DNA of 64,000 nt, from positions 137,139,231-137,203,230 of the forward strand of contig JBAIZL010000006.1 of NCBI GenBank assembly GCA_036971475.1, given 5' to 3'. The first letter of the stretch is position 1; each line of letters begins with the position of its first letter. The notes below the pieces were generated by a model. It saw only the letters and a list, made by a program, of their open reading frames with translations, was not told the origin of the DNA and made no database searches. This stretch comes from Prosapia bicincta (Eukaryota > Arthropoda > Insecta > Hemiptera > Cercopidae). Shown here in pieces: positions 12,031 through 20,780 of the stretch. Made by a program: the position numbers and the translations under genes.

Positions 12031-12206
12031 CAGACAGAGGTGTCTTTTCGTTACTACCCCTTGTAAGAAGGAGTTTGGAATGACTAAGAAGAGGGCGTAG
12101 CAGGGTAAGTTGGATAGAGTTGTCTTCCGGCCCATGTACAGTAGAGTTCCGAAAGTCCGGGCCCCATTCGGACTAAATGATCTCTAAGCTACTGTGTATC
12201 CTATAA
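12031..12206. other. Noncoding DNA
   Basis: No feature recognised between two PLE-derived repeats. Confidence 0.3.
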
Positions 12207-12450
12207 TTAAAAAATACTTGACTAAGTAAATACATAGGGTCTTACTTACTAACGCGTTTCGAAACAATCGTTCCTTTTACAAAGGCTTTGCTTACTTGAG
12301 TATTGTTTAATTACACTGATTTTAAAAATACTTGACTAAGTGAATACGTAATTGCTTACTTGCTTAGTAACAAGTAAGTCATTACATATTCACTTAGTCC
12401 AGTATTTTTAAAATTAGTTTAATCAGTGAATTAAAGATGATTACATCAAG
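12207..12450. mobile_element. Family I PLE terminal-repeat fragments (foldback)
   Basis: Two pieces of the family I terminus lie here: a minus-oriented one (12207-12280, with GAAACGCGTT on the minus strand) and a palindromic one (about 12322-12450). Both carry AATACTTGACTAAGT and GTATTCACTTAGT motifs shared with 39419-39653 and 43270-45113. The right end is GATTACATCAAG, the family's outer boundary. No coding sequence. Confidence 0.65.
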
Positions 12451-13378
12451 CAACTTTACTGCGTATTATTGATATTGCATTAACTATAATCTATTTTAAT
12501 GCTTAGAGTATCGTTTAGGTTTGAATTAAATTAGGAATTATTATAAATTTGATGTCAGAGGGCTTAAAATACAAGAGAATTTAGTGGAAGAACATAACAT
12601 CACCAAAAGTAAAAAAACATGCCAGTACAAACTTAGCGGGTGAAAAAGTCTTTTATGGTATTTAAACAAAATTATATTGTATGACAAATTAGCTAAAGAT
12701 TATGTTTAATAATAAATTTTATTATTTTGCTGATTAGTTACAATACGGATTATTTGTTAACGTGCAGAACACAGAAATCTAAAAAATGTAAATCATGGTT
12801 AAACATACTGTAGGTTGCGTTTTAAATTTAGTTATGACACATTTTTCAGAATTGGTTTATCTTCTTTGCATTTATAATTAAAGATAACACTTAGTTTAGA
12901 TATATATTGTGCAAAACCACGATCCAGAATTACGACGCTCCGGATTACTGACACTCTACTGTAATTGTTGGTGGTTTTGTATATTTTAGTCAGCTATAAT
13001 AACATTTAAAGTGGGGAAGAGGAATATGAAATTTTTTAAAAAAAATTCAAGAAGATATAATTTTAAAATATAAGCAGCTTAAAAAATATGATAGTATTTT
13101 TAACATGAAAATTTATTATATGAAAAATAACTTCTAGACATTCCTTCTTTACCTATTAGAATTATGTAGGCTAAATGTTTATCTTCTGAGTTGCAATGAT
13201 TTTACCTTTCAACAATTGTTTGTTTTTTATAATAATTAATACATATTATTTCTGAATATAAGCCTGCTGTAAAATATATCATTCTTAGAGATTGCACTAT
13301 TTTTGTATTTTGCCTTTTTATATGTTGGAGGAGTCTTAGACGTTATAACCATACTTTCTATTCACAAAATCAAGCATT
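12451..13378. other. AT-rich noncoding DNA
   Basis: No recognisable feature. Confidence 0.35.
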
Positions 13379-13513
13379 TATTCCTTTTTTGTGACAAAAT
13401 ATTTCCTCCAATTATATGCTTTTCTCAGACCTGGTAAAACATTCCTTTTTTCAAGTATTTAGCACATTGGTTTTTAACATTTTTTTTTATACACAGTCCT
13501 AAATTTGGAACTG
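13379..13513 (+). repeat. 5' body segment of a family D PLE (copy 1)
   Basis: This is a near-identical direct repeat of 16587-16722. In the second copy it directly follows the promoter and ribozyme of the family D terminal repeat, so it is probably the beginning of the element body. Here it is joined to the protein C-terminus at 13529, implying a large internal deletion of the element. Confidence 0.65.
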
Positions 13514-13528
13514 ATCCATTATTAACAT

Positions 13529-13684
13529 CTATGTCATCTTACATCTAATGTCAAGTTAATTAAGAATGTTAGAACTAATAAGTTATTAAATAGTTTTGAA
13601 AGTTTAAAAATTAGTAAACATAAACCTGAGAATTTATTAAATTCTGATAGAGGTCCTATTCCTAATTCAATTTTATATTCATTT
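13529..13684 (+). pseudogene. C-terminus of a family D Penelope-like protein, split by element C
   Basis: The frame from 13529 contains KLIKNVRTNKLLNSFESLKI followed by SKHKPENLLNSDRGPIPNS. This resembles the C-terminal tail of GIY-YIG-type PLE proteins. After ILYSF the frame is interrupted at 13684 by element C and resumes at 16242 with VK and a stop (16248-16250). Upstream it is fused to 5' body sequence, so most of the protein is deleted. The assignment rests on motif resemblance plus the adjoining PLE terminal repeat. Confidence 0.55.
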
Positions 13685-13764
13685 TACAATAAAAATATTG
13701 AAAAGAACCCCAATACCACAAAAATAATCAAAAATAACAAATAAGACAAGTTACTTAAGATTAA

Positions 13765-13809
13765 ACCCTTATGTACATTTCGATGACCATGTCATCATCA
13801 TCAGAGGGT
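13765..13809 (-). ncRNA. Hammerhead ribozyme, family C (left arm)
   Basis: Minus strand: stem I ACCCU/AGGGU, core CUGAUGA plus an extra U, stem II GAUGAC-AUG-GUCAUC, GAA, self-complementary stem III AUGUACAU, cleavage base A. It is identical to the copy at 16081-16125. Confidence 0.8.
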
Positions 13810-14604
13810 CTTGTTACAAAACACAATCTAGCACACAAGAAGTTACAAACTAGAATGATGAGTTATCATGACACTAACTCATATTTCAACCCCAAAACCT
13901 CTCTTCCCGTGTTTTTACTTATAAATTGTACTCGATCTTTATTGAGACAAACAAAAGACGTAGGAAGATGTAATAAGATACAAATGGTAATTAAATTAAT
14001 TATAGTTTTATAATTACAAATCCTATTACTGTTTTCAGTGACTTGTTATTTACGTTTTATATTTTCTTGCATATACTTTCAGAAATGTTTCCTCTGTATT
14101 ACATCATATAGTTTTTAAATATGGTATAATATTAGTTACGTCATTATGCTTGAGTTACATCATAATTTCACCTTTCTGTACAAATTGATATTGATACAAT
14201 TTCTCAAGATTAGAGTAATTGTATACCTGAAGGAGGTTAGTAGTGTGAACAATTGATTACAAAGCATAATGACAGCGTCTGTGAACAAACACATTGTCTT
14301 CAAGACAATAGAGAACACACAATAGTTGGGTTGAAGACAATGGATTTACTTTACTATAAACCTGGAACTACATGGAATAATAGTTGGTTGACCGAGTTAT
14401 TCAATTGTTTTCTGTAAAATAGCTGTTTAAAAATAAATACCTTTAAAGCTTAAAACTAAATACTTTATGAAACTTGAAATAGTTTTGCCTTTGCATTCGG
14501 TCTTTCCTGTGGTTTACAGATCTAACAGTCGATATTGAAGATTTGGTTCCTATATACGTAATGAATTGCTTCAAAAACCATTAAAATTAAATTGTGACGA
14601 CAAA

Positions 14605-14725
14605 ATGTGTGATATAGCAAGAAGAGCCTCCAGCAAACAAATGACTGTTTGCATTTTACAGTTTGATGCACAATGTTTGAAATCTATAAATGGAAACAAT
14701 TTAATTGACTTTATCTACCGCATAG
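14605..14725 (+). CDS. Candidate first coding exon carried inside element C
   Basis: ATG at 14605 has A at -3 (ACAAAATG). Forty codons follow, beginning MCDIARRASSKQMTVC and including FDAQCLKSINGNNLIDFIYR, and then a consensus donor (CATAG then GTAAGT at 14726). The exon ends in phase 1. A possible internal acceptor (TTTGCATTTTACAG) precedes FDAQ in the same frame, so a shorter internal exon is an alternative. The protein is not recognised. It sits between the two ribozyme arms, so it may be captured host sequence or chance. Confidence 0.3.
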
Positions 14726-15819
14726 GTAAGTCTAGAAAATAGAAATGACTGGTACTACTACACATTTATTTATTATATTTTCTTCATAAATGTTATACAA
14801 CTAAAACATACTATATTAATCAAGTGTTTTTCATTAAACCGAATTTAAACTTCAATAGGAAGGAATTGTTTGATATTTTGGACTAATTATCTGGTGTTTA
14901 TTGATCGTTATTACAATGTGTTTAACTTTCCATTCCGACCGTTTTGTTTCTGATAGTGTAACCCTTTTCCTCATGTATTAGTTTTCTTCGTTTTTTTATT
15001 GTTTATTACTTAAATACTTTTAAAGTACGTTTTTTGTCTTACGTTCCTCCGTGTTAATTGCAAGAAAACAGATTGTTTGGAGATTAAATTCTGTTGATTT
15101 TAAATAAAAATGCATTATATTTATGCGAATACATACAGGTTATGCTGCGGTAAAGGATATATAAAATGGCTGATTGTTAACTGGCGTACATTAGAAGAGG
15201 TAGGATACAATAATATAAGATTACCTTTGTGCGAAGTAATTTTCTCAATCGGCAAAAGAGGGTTAATAGTTTGAATCTACATTCGACAGCTAGTTATATT
15301 CAAATACTTGTCACCGGTATTCGTGACAAGTATTTTCAAGGGATTTATTCCTGTTATAAAATTTCTGTTTATGTTAGTTGTTAAAACAATATTGTTATCA
15401 TACATTTTATGTTGGTCTACTAGATAAAATAAATAATAGTTTTGTAAACAGTACTTTTGCAATCATGATATATTAAATACGTAGGCCTACTGGACAAAGT
15501 AATAGCGTAACTGGATCTTTTTCTACGGCTGCGAGATTTGGGTTAAAAATATGATCAATCGCAGTTTTAATCTCGATAGACCTAAATTTATAGATTAGCC
15601 GCACTATGAATTAGTTTCTAACTATTACTACACTGTTTTGTAGGCAATAGTCCTAAAGGTGGGTGGAATTTAATTTGATATACTAGTTTTGAAGTTTTTT
15701 TTCTGATTGGCAAAAAGTGTGTTAAAATTAATCTCCATTGCAATGACTATGCCATAGGATGACGAAAGGACAGCAATTGGTAACAGCAGAGACATCTCTA
15801 AGCCTAAATTGCCGTAGAC

Positions 15820-15826
<7 letters not shown>

Positions 15827-15884
<58 letters not shown>
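15827..15884. repeat. (TA)n microsatellite
   Basis: About 29 uninterrupted TA dinucleotides next to the right arm of element C. Confidence 0.98.
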
Positions 15885-15886
<2 letters not shown>

Positions 15887-16080
15887 ACCTAAGGCAAGTC
15901 TTTCAGGTTAAAGCTGAGTGCATGTTCATAGTGTTTGCAAAACATCTCAGAGCTTTGTTTACACCAGACAGAAACGTTTTGGATTGAAAAATCGAAAGTA
16001 TTAGTTTCAAATGAAACTAAATGATGAGTTATCATTCTAGTTTGTAACTTCTTGTGTGCTAGATTGTGTTTTGTAACAAG

Positions 16081-16125
16081 ACCCTCTGATGATGATGACA
16101 TGGTCATCGAAATGTACATAAGGGT
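16081..16125 (+). ncRNA. Hammerhead ribozyme, family C (right arm)
   Basis: Stem I ACCCU/AGGGU, core CUGAUGA plus U, stem II GAUGAC-AUG-GUCAUC, GAA, palindromic AUGUACAU, cleavage after A16120. This is the inverted partner of 13765-13809. Confidence 0.8.
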
Positions 16126-16376
16126 TTAATCTTAAGTAACTTGTCTTATTTGTTATTTTTGTGGTATTGGGGTTCTTTTCAATATTTTTATTGTAATATA
16201 TTGTACCACTGTGCTCTTGATATTGTGTTTTATATTCATTTGTTAAATAGGATTATGATTTTTATATTAAAATTTGTGTTGGTTATAATTTCAAAAAACA
16301 ATTTTAATTATGTATTTATTGTATTTTTAATTTATATTTTAGTAAGTTGACGTTAGATATCTTGCTTTCACTCGAT

Positions 16377-16480
16377 GGGCGTGGCTACGCCTTGTTTAAC
16401 AGGTGGGGCCGCGGCGGTCGGAGTGGGAGTGACTAGTTCTGTAGATTATAAATAAGGTATTTTTCTAGCGTTAATCAGTC
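16377..16480 (+). promoter_or_regulatory. Core promoter of the family D PLE
   Basis: GGGCGTGGC (16377-16385) resembles a GC/CACCC box. TATAAATA (16447-16454) is followed by TCAGTC (16475-16480). The initiator A is 30 bases from the first T of the TATA box, the expected spacing, and TCAGT is the arthropod initiator consensus. The predicted start lies about 20 bases upstream of the hammerhead, so the ribozyme would be near the 5' end of the transcript. Confidence 0.6.
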
Positions 16481-16497
16481 TTTGTATTTGTATGTTA

Positions 16498-16543
16498 TCC
16501 CTCTGAGGATGGTTACTTTGTAACTGAAATGTACATTAGGGTA
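16498..16543 (+). ncRNA. Hammerhead ribozyme, family D
   Basis: Stem I CCCU/AGGG, core CUGAGGA plus an extra U, stem II GGUUAC-UUU-GUAACU (one G-U pair), GAA, palindromic AUGUACAU, cleavage base U. All invariant bases are present. Confidence 0.75.
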
Positions 16544-16586
16544 AATTAAAGAAAGTTTGTGGTTAAGAGGTTTTTGTGTATTTATT

Positions 16587-16722
16587 ATTTATTCCTTTTT
16601 TGTGACAAAATATTTCCTCCAATTATATGCTTTTCTCAGACCTGGTAAAACATTCCTTTTTTCAAGTATTTAGCTTGGTTTTAACATTTTTTTTTATACA
16701 CAGTCATAAATTTGGAACTGAT
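16587..16722 (+). repeat. 5' body segment of a family D PLE (copy 2)
   Basis: Direct repeat of 13379-13513 with minor differences, immediately downstream of the promoter and ribozyme segment. Confidence 0.65.
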
Positions 16723-16905
16723 CCTCCAACAAATTCCTAACCTTATAATTTGACAATAGTGATTCCGTGACAATCATTTAAATACAGTTCTGGAAACCTA
16801 TTTTTAATGAATCCTACCCATATCTCTGTATGCAAGTGCAAATTGCTTTTAATATACTCCTATTTCCCTTATGGTATTTATGCAGAATTCCTCCTGTGTT
16901 TTTAG

Positions 16906-17481
16906 CCAACTTTTGTAGTTGTGTCATGGAACGTATGTTTTATCCAGAATCACGGTTTGTCTTTTAGCATTTGTAAATTCTTTATGTTAAACATTTTAAA
17001 TAACACCCTCTTTGCCCTCTATTTTTCACTTTACAATAAAATTTCTCCTATTAGTTTCTAATTGCTTTTTATTTATAAAACCTATGTTATGCATTTTATT
17101 TTTAGAACTTCTAACCCATTATTTTTCAAATCATTCTTTTTTCACCTTATTGATAAGACTATTTATAATTGGATATTTCTTTTACAAATTAATTGTTAAT
17201 GAATTTTTAATATTTGCCCAGTAAAACTGTGAACCTGTGTTTGTATTACCCTCCTTATTTCTTTTTGAAATAAAAAACTTAGTAGCCAGACTTATTTTTT
17301 TCATCATAAGGGATTGTTGACTTAGCTCTATTAAAAGATAGACTGAATGCACAGCTTTACTCTTGCAAGAAATATGTGAAAGTTATGAAGGCTTTCTTTT
17401 TATTACCTGATCAAATCATTAACAGAATTCTTTTTTATTCCTTAAAAAACCTACTTTAAACGACAGAAAATCTTATTTCGG
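16906..17481 (+). repeat. Right arm of the 0.56-kb inverted repeat
   Basis: Reverse complement of 11476-12030, downstream of the family D 5' body segment. Together the arms enclose about 4.9 kb that includes element C. Confidence 0.7.
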
Positions 17482-17828
17482 CATTTCAGTTAATGAGAGT
17501 CAATGTCACAATTGTCTCACTAACAAGAAACTTATCACTTTCCAACAACCAACAAAAATCGTGTTGGTGGCATCCATTCTTTAAATGACTCTACTGTCAT
17601 GAAGCTAGAGCAATACTGAATTGAATCAAAAGTCCCAAATTATAGTAAGTTGAAAGGAAAGAGAAAAATTGAAGTATACAATCTGCTCAGACACTTGGTT
17701 GCTATGAGGATGATAGTGTTGGGTGGCTCAAAGTGAGCGTTAATGGATAAAAGTACTTTAGAAAAGCAGCAAAATAGCCTTTTATAATATAACAAACTTT
17801 CCAGTTGTTTCATTTCAGATGTATTATG
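17482..17828. other. Noncoding DNA
   Basis: Nothing recognised between the inverted repeat and the mariner element. Confidence 0.35.
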
Positions 17829-17830
17829 TA

Positions 17831-18724
17831 CGAGGTGTGATCCAAAAATAGGGTGAATGAATTTTTATTGCGGCAACTGTTGATGCTACATTTATATGAT
17901 GTAACTTGCCTAGTAGCATGATCTGTTGAGGCAGGCAGCAAGAAGTTTCAACAAGCTGGAGATTGTCAGTCGAGTGCCAGAGCCGCTAGAGTGAGGTCAT
18001 GTTTATTGTGTCTATCGCGCATCATGGATTTCGAACAATGCCTCAGCATTCAGTTTTGTTTTAAGTTGGAAAAGAATGCCAAAGATGCTCACAAAATGTT
18101 AAAATCTGGGTATGGCGATGATGTGGTAACTCTGTGAAGACTGTGTACAAGTGGTATGACCAATTTAAAAGCAGAAATGAGGTGGTAAAAGACAGGCAGC
18201 GTTTGGGACATCCAATAACCTCAAAAACAGACGTAAATGAGCAAAAGGTAGGAACAATGGTCCATTCAAACCGGCAAATAACTATTTGAGAGCTATCAGA
18301 AGATCTAAACATCTTGTACGGTTCAGAAAATTAGGCGAATTGCATTCTTCTTTATCACAACAATGTGTCATGTCACACCTCGCTTCTTATTTGCAGGTTT
18401 TTGGCCGAAAAAAGTGTTCCTGTCTGTCCATATCTCCCTTACGAACCTGATTTAGCATAATGCAACTTACGGCTCCTCCCAAAAAAAAAAAAATTTAAAG
18501 GAAAACGTTTTGACACTATTCCTGACATTGAGAGGGTCACGACTGCAGATAAACGCCCTTCGGAAAGAAGCCTTCCAGAAATGTTTCACGTCATGGATTC
18601 AACATTGGGATTAGTGCATTGTCAGCCAAGGAAAGTACTATGAAGGAAACTTATTCGAATTCGATGTAATTTTATTATTTTTTAAAATAAAAAATTATTC
18701 ACTGTATTTTTAGATCACACCTCG
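17831..18724 (+). mobile_element. Defective mariner element 1
   Basis: Terminal inverted repeats CGAGGTGTGATCCAAAAATA and its partner at 18705-18724 are flanked by TA on both sides, the mariner target duplication. Inside, ATG at 18024 opens a transposase beginning MDFEQCLSIQFCF, with the helix-turn-helix region (RLGHPITSK), then a frameshift near 18135. Traces of the second catalytic block (HNNVSCHTSLL) and the third (PDLA then a stop) remain. At about 894 bp it is shorter than the usual ~1.3 kb and carries multiple lesions, so it is inactive. The second copy is at 46829-47704. Confidence 0.85.
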
Positions 18725-18726
18725 TA

Positions 18727-19229
18727 ATTGTTTTAAAAATTCCAACCCTAACTGATGTTAACTATCATACATAAGTTAGTTCATTCATTATAGGTTAAAA
18801 ACAACAATATAATTCAAACAGCCTAAGCAAACACAAATGAAATAATGATATTTCAATCAATCTCTAATGTAAGCTGCACTGGAGAAATACTTGCTGTAAA
18901 TTTTGCTGTAAAAATTCAAAAGGAACACAGTAACAATAATAAAACTTTGTGCACGACCTAAAAAATTAGAAGTTTTGAAAATAATACATACTTGGCTCCA
19001 CTTTACCCAATTAACTTCATGAAATAAAATTCTCAAATATGAGGTTACACTACTAGTTAACAAGATAGTTATTGGGTTTTTGATGGGAAACATGTATTCC
19101 AGATTTAGATGTAAAATAATCTCAAACTCTCTGAGGAAGTGATATGTGATATTGTATTGCACTTCAACCATCATTCAGGAGGTAGTTTCTAGAGAAAAAT
19201 TGTGAATATGGATTTCAAATCCCTTAGAT
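18727..19229. other. Noncoding DNA, possibly hAT interior
   Basis: No clear coding sequence. It may be decayed interior of the hAT element that ends at 20053. Confidence 0.3.
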
Positions 19230-20053
19230 CTCCAATATTTTAAGCAAGCATCTAGCTTGTCAGTCTCGGACAAAGAGGCATTAATGGAAATTTCAACAGA
19301 TTTTTCTCTGCTTTCCGAGTTTAAATACGCAGGAATCAGGAAAAAATATGAAACTGTCTGAAGTGATAAAGCCCTGAAGTGTCTGTAGCCTTTCACAAGC
19401 TCAGTGTTTGTTGAGAGAGCATTTTCATCTTATGCATTCATTAAGAATAAACAAACGAATAAACTTGCAGATTTAGACTTAAGACTCTACTTTTCATCAT
19501 TAGATCCAGATTTTAAAATGCTCAAGGATCCCAATAGGAAGAAATAAGTTTAATGTTCACAAAGGTCCATGAAATGTATTCTTCCACTTACAATACAAAA
19601 CTCTCTTTACTTTCAGATTATATTTGAGCAAAATGTATTCAAGTTATAAATTAAGTATTGTTTTCTGACATTGTTGAATAAACTTAGTGGGATTTATTTT
19701 TGATGTGTTTAAATTGTACCTACTAACATAAGTAAAAATTAAAACAAATTTTTACCTTATAAAATAATGAATGGTTATTATTAAATCTGATAAAACTAAG
19801 TAATAAGCACCAATAGTAATTCCCCCATCCTCTTCCAGGAATAGGGGATACTTTTCCATAGTTATTCCCCCATCATCTTCCAGGAATAGGGGATACTTTT
19901 CATTGCACCAATAGTAATTCCCACATCCTCTTCCAGGAATAGGGGATACTTTTCCATAGTAATTCCCCCATCATCTTCCAGGAATAGGGGATTCTTTTCA
20001 TTAGAAAAACCCTTTTTAGAGGTACATGAAATGAAAAAGGTTGGGAACCACTG
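19230..20053 (+). mobile_element. hAT transposon remnant 1 (C-terminal transposase and 3' end)
   Basis: The plus strand encodes ALMEISTDFSLLSEFKYAGI, then after two stops SVFVERAFSSYAFIKNKQTN, with a stop at 19545-19547. The last part matches the C-terminal dimerisation region of hAT transposases, where a Cys/Val-Glu-Arg/Gln-Ala/Val-Phe-Ser motif is typical. The 3' end AAAAAGGTTGGGAACCACTG (20034-20053) is a typical hAT terminus, and TCCTAGAC (20054-20061) would be the 8-bp duplication. The 5' end and its duplication were not found. A minisatellite lies in the 3' part. Confidence 0.65.
19815..20010. repeat. ~49-bp minisatellite in the hAT 3' region, about 4 copies
   Basis: Four units share AATTCCCCCATC and TTCCAGGAATAGGGGATAC, starting near 19818, 19863, 19916 and 19964. 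The core AGGAATAGGGGATA is close to AGGAATAGGGATA in the 83-bp satellite that starts 770 bp downstream. Confidence 0.85.
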
Positions 20054-20061
20054 TCCTAGAC

Positions 20062-20780
20062 ACATATCATAGACAATAGCAATAAATTTTCATGACTCTT
20101 TTATAAATACTGCCGAAACCTTCAAGTTGCTTTTTTTTATTACAAAATTTTTTTGTTTTGATACCACTGTATATAACTAAAACAAACTAACTCAGACCAT
20201 CTAACTCACAAGCAAGGCGTCTATGACAGATGTATGTAGTTTGAACGGCAGGCTCATAACGCATGTTCATCCTAGCAACTAACCCCTGTTAATCACTTGG
20301 CCTGCACACAATCTCTGTGAAATACCATACAATAAGCAATAACTCTAACAAAATTAATGTTTTCAATTTTGCTCAACTATATAGATCATCAAGAAATCTC
20401 AGTTAAAGAGTTCAGTTTAATTAGGTTACAGTGTAACTCTAACAAGCCTTATTATAAAGGAAGTTTCAATTTGAAATTAAAAAGTTGAATAAAATCAAAA
20501 TCTGTTGCTTGTAGGTTAATTAGAAAAATTGTTATTTGGTTCTGTTTTAGTTCAGAGAATTGCTTTTGAAGAAAGTGAAAATGATAGGAGAATAATGTTA
20601 AATAAAAACCTCAGTCAAGGAAACCTGATTTATCACGATGCATGGTTTCTTTGACTCATGCATCAACAGAGGTTTTAATCAACAAAATTGTGCGAGTGTT
20701 CACGTCATTAGAGGATTATATTATACATAAGGATTAAAAAAGAAAAATAGTTTATTAAATTTGAAAAGTAGTGTAAAAAA
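20062..20780. other. AT-rich noncoding DNA
   Basis: Nothing recognised between the hAT end and the 83-bp satellite. Confidence 0.35.

Larger units (their letters stand above)
13685..16227. mobile_element. Large foldback hammerhead element C with 2.2 kb of cargo
   Basis: Inverted arms at about 13685-13859 and 16031-16195 each carry an intact hammerhead on opposite strands. The 14-bp direct repeat TTTTATATTCATTT at 13671-13684 and 16228-16241 brackets the unit, and removing the unit restores an open PLE frame. A short tail (about 16196-16227) resembles the tail of element F. Between the arms lie about 2.2 kb that are neither PLE-like nor repeated in the window, including a candidate ATG-bearing exon (14605-14725) and a TA microsatellite. 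Confidence 0.75.
16251..16586 (+). mobile_element. 3' UTR and terminal repeat of a family D PLE
   Basis: This segment follows the PLE stop codon. It holds a GC-rich block with GGGCGTGGC, a TATA box, an initiator and a hammerhead, and then passes directly into 5' body sequence at 16587. That order (body, terminal repeat, body) is the tandem arrangement known for Penelope-like elements, where the shared terminal repeat acts as a promoter for the downstream copy. Confidence 0.6.

Noticed and set aside
13771..14013. 80-codon plus-strand frame starting MYISMTMSSSSEG, and its mirror at 15889-16119
   Set aside because: The shared N-terminal part is the antisense of the hammerhead ribozymes in the two arms of element C.
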